Origin: Entamoeba invadens IP1
Taxonomy: Eukaryota; Evosea; Mastigamoebida; Endamoebidae
Reading direction: 5' to 3'
Assembly: GCF_000330505.1 (NCBI RefSeq)
Contig: NW_004443763.1
Location: 84,826 to 148,825 of the forward strand
Length of the DNA stretch: 64,000 nt
A program made the translations under genes and the position numbers. Positions 10,773-21,721 of this stretch are shown in pieces. Each line of letters starts with the position of its first letter. Within the stretch, counting starts at the first letter, position 1. The notes under the pieces are model-generated. The model did not search any database. It saw only the letters and a list, made by a program, of their open reading frames with translations, and was not told the origin of the DNA.

Positions 10773-11098
10773 TAGTGTTTACTACATTGCTCTTGACATC
10801 AACAGAGAAATGCAGAAGGTTTCCTCATCATCACAATTTAAGAAATCACATTAACTATCAAATGGTGAAATCATTACCATTGGAAACGAGAGATTCAGAT
10901 GCCAGAAGCACACTACTAGCCATTTTTATTGGCATGGAAGCATCAGGTATCCACGAGACAAATTACAACTCAATCGCAAGGTGCGATGTCGACATCAGAA
11001 ACAAGTTATATTAAGCATTGTCTCCTATGATTGAATTTAATGTACCCAGGCATTAACGACAGACATGAGAAGGAGAAAGTTGCAGATGAGAAATGAAA
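10773..11098 (+). pseudogene. Actin gene fragment carried inside the piggyBac element
   Basis: Frame by frame the sequence reads [19 protein letters not shown], then [14 protein letters not shown], then [22 protein letters not shown], and finally MYPGINDRHEKE. This is the actin order from roughly residue 215 to 315. A stop, several frameshifts and substitutions show it is dead. It covers about a quarter of actin, has no promoter or start, and lies between the transposase 5' end and the right terminal repeat. Confidence 0.88.
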
Positions 11099-11997
11099 TA
11101 GCATAATCAAGGCTGTTTATTCTTGGCTCAATTTAATTATATTTGTGCAGGTGTTCATTTGGTTTACTTTAAATTATTATTGTTAAAATAAATCATAAAA
11201 TATATAATAATTCAATTATCATTTTTATTATTCAAAGGTTGATTTTTTATAGTTTATTTATAATTAAAATTACTATACAATTTATTATTCTTTTGTCACG
11301 CATTGTATAATGTCTCCAAAACTGCTATTTTTCTCGACTTAAATTGATGTTTTATAGCGTTGTTTTACCATATAAGATAATTAATTTAATGTTATTATTG
11401 TGTTAGATGAATAACACATAAAATTAATAGTAAGTAGTGGGTTTTTATCGTAATATTTTGATGTTATTTGGTTCTTTGAGTATTTTTAGTTTGAGTGGAA
11501 TCCATTTTTTATTTCAACAACAATATTTTTGTCATCTTCTTATTTTATTTTGGTTTGAACCAATCATATTGGTTATATAGAACCCAAATTGCTGCACTTG
11601 TTTTAAGTGTTTTTTATTTTGTTTTTGAAAAACTTGAATATCTGATAGTATTCTTTAATCGATTTTGTTAACAATTTTATTTGTTTATGAAAACAGTTTA
11701 TTTTCGTATTATTTTTATTACTAATATTAATTTGTTAAATTGTATATTTTATTGATTGAAGGACAAATCTTTAACAAAACCCAAATAATTTGAGTTTATG
11801 AATGATGAAATGTTTTATAAATAATTCAAAAGTTTGAATTTGAGTTGAACTGTTTTATCAAATATGTCAAAAATCGTTCTAAATTGTTCATGAAAAGTCG
11901 CCATTATTTTCATTTTTTGGAAAAGTGAAATTATTTTTTGAAACTTTTTTCTAAAAAAAAGAAAAAAATAAAAATTTTTCATTCCTCGAAGGGTTAA

Positions 11998-13103
11998 AAA
12001 ACAAATGAAACCTTTAAAATCTAAACCCTTGAGAAGGCTTGCTTCAAATAAACTCAACATTGAAGCAAATCAATTACAAAAAGATAAAATTCTATCTGTT
12101 CTTCTTGAAAATTTCCGAGCACTGTTGAGTTGTACTTGTTTGTTTGAACAATTGAAAGTTGTAAATGCTCAAGACAATGGAATACCAAAAATTTCAGTTC
12201 AAAAAGCTGATTTTTTGGAGTTCCAAAAAATCAGTGATTGATAAAGAGAAATATGTCGGTATTGCATCTAAAGTTGGCAGAAAAAGTGTGTTAACAGAAA
12301 TGGAAGTATTGGTAATCGCGAACAAAATCATTAAAAAAACTAAATACACCAGACCCTATTTCACTAACAACACTTGTGTATTTGATAGAAACCACAATAT
12401 GGAAAAGGTTGTGTTAACAAACAATATTAAATCGTTTATCCAAAGAAGGATTATCAATAAAACACATTCAACCACAAGAACGGTAAACGAGTCCAGTTAA
12501 AACAATACCTGCTTTTAGAATACGAAGAGTGTGCAAATTAATTACTCAACAATTCCATTCGGTACGCTAGTTTTAGGTGTGTGCATTTAAATGGAGTGAT
12601 TCCATCTTTGTTACTAAATATTGATGAGAGTGGGTTTATACCTTACTGACAAAAAGGTGATCATAGTTTGATAGATACATATTTACCTTTTAGAAGTTAC
12701 TATCAAGTTGATAGATCAATCAGACGGGTCACAATATTGGCGGGTATGTATGGAGATAGCACCACTTTGAAACCGTTAATAGTTGTATCTTTAAAAAACT
12801 ATTGTTAATGAAATCAACGAGTATGTCGACTCTGACAACATTGTTATTATATATCAGGAAATGGGTTTGTTGATCACAAAATATATAAAATATAGCAAAA
12901 AAATATGTCTTGGGACCTGATTTTGAAAACAGAAGAAAGTTATAAAAAACGAATGGGCTATAATTATTCAATATAACTATGAAGCACATTTACAAAATGA
13001 GTGTCACGAATAATTCATGAAAAATAAAACGTGAACTATATTTATGTTTTCATAATAGCCATCTAAGTCAACCACTTGATGTTGTTATTTTTTGAGTACA
13101 AAA
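11998..13103 (+). pseudogene. Degenerate pogo/Tigger-like transposase cut by piggyBac
   Basis: Disjointed frames show a DDE_1-type transposase in the right order. There is a basic N-terminal stretch (MKPLKSKPLRRL at 12005 and a following helix-rich region to 12500), the first catalytic motif NIDESGF near 12620, MYGDSTTLKPLIVV near 12760, and the late motif HLSQPLDVVIF near 13070. Stops and frameshifts are frequent and the second aspartate motif is not recognisable. The gene begins directly at the right TTAA of the piggyBac insertion, so its promoter side lies left of 6635. Confidence 0.7.
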
Positions 13104-13828
13104 GGTTTGTTGTTCTTTATTTTAAGTCTATTATAAATACTATTTGATCTATTTTTTGTAATGAAACTATCATTGTTTATTGGTTTTATTATTTTTAATA
13201 CTTTTTATATCTTTTCCATGATAATTAAACTATTCTAAATGTATCATTAATTCAAAAAAATACCAACAGAAACTGATTATATAAAAAGTGCAAAACGCAG
13301 CAAAGGAAAAAATTGGTAATGAAATTATTCTGAAAGTGATCAAGTTATTGAGGTCAAGAAAAATGTTAAGAGTGGCAAAAGAGAAACAATAGATTACTTG
13401 TTTAGTTCCAAAGGTTTAAAACCATCGACCATTAAAGAAATTAGGACCAGCAGCTTGACCAAATAAATTGTCGCTATTGTTTCTTCTTCCCACAAAGCGG
13501 CGAATTCCAAAAACAACATTTCCGCATTTTATATTTGTGGGTTTGTTAAAACACAAATGGTGTCAGACAAAGAGACAACAAAGGATGAACGTGAGTACAG
13601 AATGTATTACAAAAAAGAACATGCGGGCTATAATAGAGAATTCATGAATGAACCATACTCTGTGGTGACAGAACATTTTACAGGCCGTCTTTCGGTTCAA
13701 ATCCAAGACGTGGAGAACAGTTATAATAATAAAATGAGTGGGAACAGCTTAAATTAATTGTGTGGATATTTTATATGGTTTTATTGATCGTTTCAAGCTA
13801 TAAATTATTTGTAATTGATGAAATTAAT
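13104..13828 (+). other. Tract with a weak 66-codon frame, no recognised gene
   Basis: The frame 13557-13757 (MVSDKETTKDEREYRMYYKK…) and its extension upstream (IDYLFSSKGLKPSTIKEI) look like decayed coding sequence, possibly transposon-derived. They match no family I know. The rest is AT-rich non-coding DNA. Confidence 0.3.
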
Positions 13829-13886
13829 TACCGTGTATCCCCCAAAACCGGGCCTAATTATTTAAAAAAAATAAAAAAAATAAATT

Positions 13887-16800
13887 TTAAATATAAATAT
13901 GGAAAAAAGAAAAGATCAAATGACCGTTTTCAATGTAAGAAAGAGCATCATATACTCTGTTAGCAATTTGGTTATACATCATTCCGATACGAGTTCCGAG
14001 AGGTCTTTGATCAATACCACACATATTAAACGAGTCGTGTATTTTCTTTGGGCTCATCAAATTAATTGATTGTAAAATCCATTTACACACTTCTTGTCTT
14101 GTTGCGCTTTTCTTGTTTCCTTTTTTCTTTGTAAAAATTGAATTTTCTTTATCGTTCATCCACAACATCCACTCATTTCGAAGATTTTCTTTAAGCCCCT
14201 TAAACACACAAACATCTAATGGTTTAAGAAAAGAAGTACAACACGAGGGGAATATAATAGGTACTACATATAGGGGGTCTAAAAATTGGTCGGGATCCAT
14301 AAACTAGTTGGGAAATGCTCCAAAACTTCGAAATTGATACAATGTAAAACATAATCAATTAATATTTATTGTTATTATTCAAAAAAAAACAAAAACCCTT
14401 GATTTTCCGTTTTCGCTCTCTTTTTGGAACAATTTTGATTTATTTGTTTGTGGAAGGAAAATAGATTTATTAACTGGCCAATGATATAAACGCTTTTTAT
14501 GAGTCAAGTATTGTATTTGTAAATTTTAAAAATCATTTTTTTCACAAATATTGTTATGTAACAAACCCGTTGCGAAGTGACGGGTAAAAATTTGTTATAC
14601 TTTTTGTTTTTTGGAACGAAATATGAGACCTCTGTTTTTGTATTTATCCAAAAAATTGTCATCGTTTCTCTTAACGATGATGTTTATTTTAATATGTTTA
14701 TACAGGAAGTGTTATATATGACACATATGGGATAAGGTTATAATATTATTGTTCGTCATAAAAAGTAATATGTATAAATATGAATTTTAAAAAGTTAAAA
14801 AACGAATCCCTGTTAAAATAATTTAAACTCTTTATTTTGAAAAATTGGAATAATAAATTGTTGTAATGGACTCTTTGATAACATCTATTGAATAAATAAA
14901 TTGAAATGAATGATAGGTAAATGCACAACATTTATAATTGTAAGGTTGTTGATTTTTTGAAAATAAAATGAAAAATAAACAGTTTTATTGATAGTAAATT
15001 ATAATTATGTTTTAGTTTTATAAATCAATAAAGTCAACTTTAATAAACACATTCTTAAAAATCAAGAGTAAGTTTTGTCGATAATAAGAAGCTGTTTACA
15101 ACATGTTAAAAACACCATTTGAATGTTGTGTGTCTGATCCTTGCTATTTATCAAAGAATAAGTCGATGTTTGATTAATTATTTTTAATAAAATAATAATT
15201 TTATAAACTAATAAATGTTCATAATAAATATTATTAATAATTATAACACATAATAGTATAATATAACAAACATCTTAAGTCAAAACATTTTATAAAAATA
15301 ATGTTTTTTATTAAAATACTTTCAATAAAAATTTAAATCAACATTTATTATCATTATAATTTCAAATGAATCTCGATAAACAATTAAAATTTAATATTTT
15401 ATTATATTTAAATATTAATTGTATTAATTAAAAACATTGTTTTGTTTCGATTCAAAATTTAAATAAGATAAAATTACATAAAAATAAGAATGGATTGAAA
15501 AGTCAACGGATTTAAAAAATTGAATTTTGGACTATAAAAGAAAATATTTTGAACTCAAAACAGTCATTCATTGCATTATTTATAATATGCTGGGAGAGAT
15601 TGTGATAATAATATTATATATAATGTGTGTGAGAGCGAGATAATCCAATTTGCCATGGTCGTTGACAACTTTTTGTGTAGTGTGTAAACAAAATATTTGA
15701 ATGTGTGTTATATGATAAAGGAGAGAACACGATTCTCTTCAGAAATAATTTATTTTATCTACAAAAATATAAATGATTCGTTTTTACTTATTGGTTATTT
15801 TTTGGTTTCATTTAGTTTTTTATTAATTTCTAAAATTGCAAAACAACAAAAACAAAAATAGAAATTAACATGTTTTATACTTCCCAAAACTGCAGAGCAG
15901 GGTTTTTCTTTTCCAAAATACGTGTAAATATTGTTTTTTCCTTTAAAAGTTTCTAATAAATTCCCCAACTAGTTTATGGATCCCAACCAGTTTATAGACC
16001 CCCTATAGTAATCAAAATTTGAAGAATCGAACACTTTTTTGTGAAAAGAAACCCCGTCCATAAAAAGGACAATTTTGTGTAGTCCCATTTTTTCTTTGTA
16101 TGGAATTAACACTTCTTCTTCCCATCTTCGCATTATCTCAGAATCGTTACAACCACTGATATTTACTGCAGCAATAATACCTTCAATTTTTGGAGCATGT
16201 TTAAGTTTGGGAAAAACAACCAAAGGAGTTAAAACTTTCCCACTTTTGGTTATAGCCACAATGACAGATATCTTCGATTTTTCTTTTCCACAAGTTTCAA
16301 TTAAAACATGTTTGACATATTTCATTTCAATCGTTGTATTTGGACACATATCAAAATCAATTCCAGTCTCATCCAAATTCACAATTGCATCATCTTCGAT
16401 GCCATCAAGATTGTTTTCAATTTCTATTAAATATTAAACTGTTTCTTTGGTTTTTGCAATTTAATTTTTGGGTTTTTCAATGAAATTTTGATTTACTCTT
16501 CGAAATGACAATCCAAATCACCTCATCATTTTATAAACCCATTTCTGCTGTTTGTGTTCTTCTATCAAAGTTTTTCTCTTCTTCAAAAAGTCGAGAATCA
16601 ATGGTATGTTGACTATTTTGTTGTCTCGTCTACATTCTTTGACAAATAGATACAATTCGTTTTCAATGTTAAAATATTTTGGGCGTTTTTCAGAACCCAA
16701 AAGTCTCCTTTTTGACTGTTTGTTATCCGCCTGTTTTAATTGGTTTAACATCTGTGACCACCGTTCCACTGTTGTGTAAGGAATGTTTCTATCTTTACTA

Positions 16801-16898
16801 ATTGAGTACAGTGATTTTCCGGGAACACCACCACAAGGAAGAGATTACTTAAGTATGTCTAATTTATACTTTATTGTGTAAGACTTCTGTCTTCCCAT
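13887..16898 (-). pseudogene. pogo/Tigger-type transposase interrupted by a nested element
   Basis: DDE_1-superfamily transposase with CENP-B-like DNA-binding domains. It starts at ATG 16898 (MGRQKSYTIKYKLDILK, then a stop). HTH regions run to about 16518 (…YFNIENELYLFVKECRRD). The first catalytic motif NLDETG is at about 16380 and the second, LFMDGVSFHK, near 16045. The C-terminal part 14270-13887 resumes with VVPIIFPSCCTSFLKPLDV, the family's usual motif after the second aspartate. Removing 14271-16007 joins the halves in frame at NFDYY/VVPII, as expected for a precise TA insertion. In-frame stops near 16850, 16517, 16460 and 16435 show that it was dead or dying independently of the insertion. 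Confidence 0.85.
14271..16005. mobile_element. Non-autonomous TA-flanked element nested in the pogo transposase
   Basis: The inverted ends run about 46 bp with few mismatches: TAGGGGGTCTAAAAATTGGT and then GGGATCCATAAACTAGTTGG on the left, and TAGGGGGTCTATAAACTGGT and the same second half on the right. TA duplications are at 14269-14270 and 16006-16007. The 1.7 kb interior has no recognisable coding sequence. The interrupted gene provides the empty site. Confidence 0.9.
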
Positions 16899-17086
16899 TT
16901 AATTGTAATACCTAAAAGTATCCTTTATATGTTTATTCTTTATGGTAAAATTAATCTTAACCTTATAAAGTCACTCTTTTTTGCTGATTTTTTTTGCTCG
17001 AAAGGGAAAACTAGATATTTTCTATCCAATCTTTTTGTAAACAAAAAACAAAATGTATAACAATAAATTTAAGCATTCATTTTGAA

Positions 17087-17465
17087 TCATTCACCACATC
17101 AAACGCGATTGCACTCACTACATGATTTGCTTTGCAAATGTCACAACAAGTAGTTGTTTGTCCATGTTTGCAGTCATAACAATATTTGGATTTTTCCTCT
17201 AATGGTTTTGATGTACTTGTTTTCTAGACGTTCCATGGTAATGTCAAAACCATTTCTTATTGATTTTATTTGCTCTGTTTAAGTAAGATATGGTTGTATC
17301 AAAATGTTTGAAATGAAAAACGAGGGTAATTGAAAACAAAGGTTGTGTATAAAAGTCATCCAAAATTGTTGATTTCATCCTGATAATTATCTACATAATC
17401 TTTGTCCTTTGAAACATTGTCACTATCAAAGCTATCTGACTTCTCGGTTTCTTATTTTTCCATTT
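17087..17465 (-). pseudogene. Acidic / cysteine-rich coding remnant inside the Tigger element
   Basis: Upstream of the transposase on the same strand, ATG 17463 starts MEK, a stop, then ETEKSDSFDSDNVSKDKDY…QDEINNFG. After a break a second segment reads KPLEEKSKYCYDCKHG, TTTCCDICKANHVV and ends VVNDSK. The paired CxxC motifs suggest a zinc-binding tail. Acidic N-terminus plus cysteine-rich C-terminus resembles the two ends of piggyBac-type transposases, but the middle is missing and the match is weak. It could also be an accessory gene of this element. Confidence 0.35.
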
Positions 17466-17589
17466 TGTTTTTTGTTGTTTTATTTTTTTATTGTTATGGA
17501 AAAAATAATTAGGCGCGGTTTTAATTTTGCTGAAAAATAAAATAAAAATAAAAAAAACGATAGGCCCGGTTTTTTAAGGATATACGGTA

Positions 17590-18987
17590 ATGTTGTATTT
17601 TTGTTTGATGTAAGAAATACAAATTTAACTAAATTGTTTTTCAAAAGTCTGTACTGTTGTATTCTTAGAACTACCTAAAGTCCCGTTTTTTATTTTTTAT
17701 TTTTTTAAAAAACAAAAAAACAAAAAATTGAAAGTACAGACTTAATTTTGAAAAAAATATCAATCCCGTTCAATTATTTTTGTACAATATCGGGAATTTA
17801 TCGGAATATTAGCCAGCCTTTTCCAAAAAAACCGATCCCGTTATTTGATTTGACCACAACTCGATACTTCACAACACAAACTCAACGTTTATGGTCAAAT
17901 CATACAACGATAAACACGTTAATAAATTGGGATGTTGTTGTTGTGTCAATTTGTAACTAAATATCAGTTTCGTTAGTTTTTCATTTTAAAAACAAACACG
18001 TGGTTTTGTTCTTTAAACAAAAGAAAATGAAATAACGAGTTTTAAAGAAAAAATAAATAAGAGCAAACATTTAAGAATTGGGTTTTGATATTTCAGTCAT
18101 TGTTGTGACAACACCATCAATATATCAATATTACGCGATACTTTTGTGCTTGTTATTTATTTTATTTATTATAAATGAACTCGATTTCGAAAATTTTGGC
18201 ATTTGTTTTATCAGCTTTTTATAATATAATGCACTTTTGTGATCATTTACATGTTTTTCCCAAACAAAAATCCCGTTATTTCAAATTTAATAATGCATTT
18301 TTAATGCTTAAAAATTCTTCAAGTAAAAAAATATTTTTTGAAGACTGTTTTTTTTTCTTTTTTACTTGGAAAAAACAATCGAAATTATAAACAAAAAACG
18401 ATTCCAAAAAATAATAAACAAAATAAATGCAAAAATTCAGGACACCCTAGTACAGACTTTTGAAAACCAGTTTATATAAAGGTTCTTAACGTTCTATTAC
18501 TTCTGTTAATATTCAAGAAAAGTTATTGGAAAAATCTTTTTTATTATTTTAACACTTAAAATAACGCCCTATTTTTGTTTTGGCCTGTTTTTCTAGGGAT
18601 ATTAATCAAATTTTTGATGATTTTCCTTTTTTGGCTTGTGTATAGTTTATGCACCTAAAACAAACTTTAAAAAACGAAAATTTATTTAATAAACTCGACA
18701 TTTGCCCGATTTTTAGACCACTTGAATTTTGTTCAATGTTGTTTAAAGTGTTAAATACAATAGAAAATAATCAGTTTTTTTGGGTTAAGGTTCGTTTGCT
18801 GGGAGAAGGTTTGATAGCCTATTTGTAGATAATATGGAACACCCCTTTTTACTCTTATTAGTTTTTGGATTATTTTTTTATAAATGTATTAAAATAGAAT
18901 GAATATGATTATGTGAGTTTTGTTTTTGTAATTATTGTAAACTTTGATTAAAAATTATTAATATCTAATTTATTGGAATTGTATATA
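17590..18987. other. Non-coding tract with inverted TTTTCAAAAGTCTGTACT motifs
   Basis: No gene is supported. An 18-bp perfect inverted repeat lies at 17638-17655 and 18449-18466, and a third, imperfect copy at 17732-17756. Each contains TACAGACTT. These may be ends of broken TA elements, but no consistent pair of target duplications is visible. Confidence 0.4.
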
Positions 18988-19810
18988 CAGGCAGTGAAAT
19001 GAAGGTATAAATTTTCAATTGAATACTAAATAAAAGGGTTTTGAGAATAATAGAACAATTTTACGTCATATTTTTACTGTTTTTTTCGGGTTTAATTTTT
19101 TGGTCAATAAAACTAAAAAAAATATTTTGAAAAAATTTAGACCCATTTTTAGATTATTTTTAAATTCGACTTTGCTGAAAAAATAAGTTGAAAAATAAAA
19201 TTGAACGAACTTAAAAAATAAATTGAAGTCTAAAGAAGAAAAAGGCAAACACCAAGCATTAACTCTTGTTTAAAAAACAAAGATTAAATATTTTTGGTGT
19301 CATTTTACACGTTTGTTATTGTTATTTTGTCTTTATTTATCACTTATTACATAAATATTCAAATATTAAATTTTATTACATCATCTTTAAGATCTTTAAT
19401 TAATGATAAGTTGTGAGTGTGGTTATTGGCTATTGGGCGAGCTTGCAAAAACAAACACGCTTATCATCTGTTTGAGTTGTGATGAAGCAATATTTATGCT
19501 TTGTTGCCAAGTAAGTTAAGTGATGGTTTTTTATTGGTTTATTCGTTTCTTGGTTTATGTGTGAATGTTTTTTTTCTATAGTTTATAAATGATTAAAATA
19601 ACTATAAAATATAATTTCCAAACAAACAAAATGGTAACAAGATAATCAAAATGTCAATAATTGTTATGATAAAAAGAACAAATTCGGCTTGTTAAATAAG
19701 GGTTTTATTGAGAATGACAGTTTTAGCCAATCAAAATAAAATATTTCGGGATAAGAAAACCCTTTTATTTAGCAATCAATTGAAAATTTATACCTTCACT
19801 TCACTGCCTG
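18988..19810. mobile_element. TA-flanked non-autonomous element with ~55-bp terminal repeats
   Basis: The left end begins CAGGCAGTGAAATGAAGGTA, and the right end reverse-complements to CAGGCAGTGAAGTGAAGGTA. Similarity continues for about 55 bp through TTTTCAATTGA to AAATAAAAGGGTTTT. TA lies at 18986-18987 and 19811-19812. Nothing in the 823 bp codes for a transposase. The end sequence and TA target are Tc1/mariner-like. Confidence 0.85.
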
Positions 19811-19812
19811 TA

Positions 19813-20713
19813 CAGTATATATTCGATAATAGTCCAGTCTATGTTCCAGTCTTATTCGATATAAGGTCAAATAATAAAAACTTGAATAATTAACAAAAAA
19901 TACCACATTTTGTTTTTGTCTCAACATTAATCCAAATTATATTTTCACCCAAAAAATATTTTTGCCAATTTTTATAAAATTTTTGTGATTTATAATATGA
20001 AAAACAAATGCTTTATTTTATTAGTGTTTATTAATACACAAAAAGTCCGTTAAAAAATCAAAATACTAATAACAACATAAACAGCATTTAAACTGAACAT
20101 ATGAAGAGCAATATTGACAACTCTTGGTTTTCAAAATAAACATGCGTTGTTTTATCATAATTCAACACGCTCCAACGACACGTTAATTAACATTATTTGG
20201 GTTTTAGATGAAATACTAATTTGTTTGTTTTTAAAATATTTTAAAAATAATTTTATTTTTTTTCAATTTAATGACAATTTGGTTTATGTATTACCATTTT
20301 GAAGTTTTGAACAAGAAATAATTAAAAAATAGCAAAAAACTAAAGTCGTTGTTTTTTGATTTTTTTTTCAATATTCGATAAGAAACCTCCCTTTTATTTT
20401 TTGGTCTTTTATCGAATAAATCCTTATATTGAATAGCCCTCTTATCGAATATTGACTGTATTTGTTTTATAAGCCGTACGACAATTTTGTGATGCACTTT
20501 ATATGCAAAAATAACAGGTAATGTGTATAATATACTTTGTTATATTATTCGCGTGATTTTACCTTAAAAAACATTTTATTGTAAATTTTGTTTCTTAATT
20601 ATTAAAAATTATAAGTGAATACCACAAAATCAATTCAAAATAAAAAAATAAAAAATCAATTTAATATGATATTACTTTAATATCCATTGAAACAATTTTT
20701 CTCTTTGAAACGA
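19813..20713. other. Non-coding AT-rich tract with a short foldback
   Basis: No gene is supported. At 20368-20383 TCAATATTCGATAAGA is repeated inverted at 20440-20455, with another TTATCGAATA at 20409. The pair could form an 88-nt hairpin. Confidence 0.45.
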
Positions 20714-21721
20714 TTATTTTGCAAATAAATTTAAAAAGAAATTAGATGGTGCTTTTTGAATATTTTCACCTAATTGATAGACTCGAATTCTTCTTGAATA
20801 AAAAACAATGTCATTAGTCAAATCCTTTAGTTTATACGAAAATCTTTCTGGTTGACAATGATTAGTTCCACTGCTTTTTGTTTTACAGACTTCAATGTCT
20901 TTATCCCCAAACGAAAAAAGATTATTTTCTCTATCATTTCCCAAATAGAATGAATATCGTTCTTCTTTAGTCTTAACAAATTCGAACTTCTTTGGATTCA
21001 GTTCGTCGTTTCTAATTAAAGAAAACACAAAAGCATTGTTATCACGATTTTCTCCTGTTTTTTCAATTTCGTTGTAAACCACTCCACCAAACGTGTTCAA
21101 CTCGTCATCTTCCACCAAAAACAACAAATTATGTTCATCTTTGATTTCTGTTTTAAAACCCGAATTTGTTTTACTCCACTCATCCTTCTCACTGTCAAAA
21201 ATGACATTCTCCACCTTCTTCCCCGTCATTTTTTCAAGGGCATCAATTTTCTTTAAAGATAGTCCAAGTAGTTTTGTGCTGTTTTTTTGTTTTTTAATAA
21301 TTTGGTAAGCTTTAATGTCTGAGTTTTTCTTTTTTTCAAGATCATTGATTTGTTTGTCAAAAGGGGCTTTATCTATTTCAAATTTTTCTTCGAGTAATTT
21401 GATGTTTAAATTAATCATCTTGTCAAATTCTTCTTCTGTTTGGTCATTAAATATTTCAGTGTTATATCTTCTTTCTAACGCTTTGAATAACGTGAAAAGA
21501 ATGTCATACTTTTCATGGAGTTCTTCTTTCTTTTGTATAACTTCACTGAGTCGGTCAAAAGATCCTTCAGCTGCTTTTATTCTTTCCGTTATATGTTTAT
21601 TCTTATCATCAATATTACACTTCCCGTTTGCATTTCTTTTGATGAGATAATTCTTTGTTAGGACATTTATCTCATTACAAGTCCCCAACAATTTTTCTAC
21701 TAACAAGTTATAGTCACTCAT
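20714..21721 (-). CDS. Coiled-coil TLDc-domain protein, 335 aa
   Basis: Intact frame from ATG 21721 to a stop at 20714. Residues ~35-170 are a charged, heptad-rich region (repeated E/K with LLEEKFEID and NDLEKKKNSD). Residues ~175-335 resemble the TLDc fold as it occurs widely in Entamoeba: VIFDSEKDEWS, then LLFLVEDDELNTFGGVV, NAFVFSLIRN, LFSFG and the closing RIRVYQL. TLDc proteins are linked to oxidation resistance and V-ATPase regulation in animals; the role in Entamoeba is not established. There is no signal peptide, so it is probably cytosolic. A related gene lies at 59035-60291. Confidence 0.75.
   Translation of the reverse strand: MSDYNLLVEKLLGTCNEINVLTKNYLIKRNANGKCNIDDKNKHITERIKAAEGSFDRLSEVIQKKEELHEKYDILFTLFKALERRYNTEIFNDQTEEEFDKMINLNIKLLEEKFEIDKAPFDKQINDLEKKKNSDIKAYQIIKKQKNSTKLLGLSLKKIDALEKMTGKKVENVIFDSEKDEWSKTNSGFKTEIKDEHNLLFLVEDDELNTFGGVVYNEIEKTGENRDNNAFVFSLIRNDELNPKKFEFVKTKEERYSFYLGNDRENNLFSFGDKDIEVCKTKSSGTNHCQPERFSYKLKDLTNDIVFYSRRIRVYQLGENIQKAPSNFFLNLFAK

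Larger units (their letters stand above)
6639..11993. mobile_element. Complete piggyBac element with TTAA target duplication
   Basis: Perfect 12-bp terminal repeats CCCTTCGAGGAA at 6639-6650 and inverted at 11982-11993 are each bordered by TTAA (6635-6638 and 11994-11997), the hallmark of piggyBac. The similarity continues a little inward (GAAAAAT). Its cargo is a reverse-strand piggyBac transposase (8052-9692) and an actin pseudogene fragment (about 10773-11098). The element interrupts an older pogo-like transposase gene whose 3' part resumes at about 12000. The parts at 6651-8051, 9693-10772 and 11099-11981 are non-coding. Confidence 0.93.
13831..17587. mobile_element. pogo/Tigger-type element with TA duplication
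   Basis: The terminal repeats are CCGTGTATCC…AAAACCGGGCCTA at 13831 and the inverted CCGTATATCC…AAAACCGGGCCTA ending at 17587. They are bordered by TA (13829-13830, 17588-17589). Inside lies a reverse-strand DDE_1 transposase gene (13887-16898), split by a younger element at 14271-16005. An acidic/cysteine-rich coding remnant lies at 17087-17465. Without the nested insert the element is about 2.0 kb. Confidence 0.88.

Noticed and set aside
10754..11014. 86-codon frame as a genuine small gene
   Set aside because: Its second half is actin ([10 protein letters not shown]…DVDIR) and its first half is an out-of-frame reading of actin, so it is a pseudogene fragment.
17638..18466. Possible 829-bp element with TTTTCAAAAGTCTGTACT ends
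   Set aside because: No matching target duplication at the outer edges, and a third copy of the motif lies at 17732, so boundaries cannot be defined.
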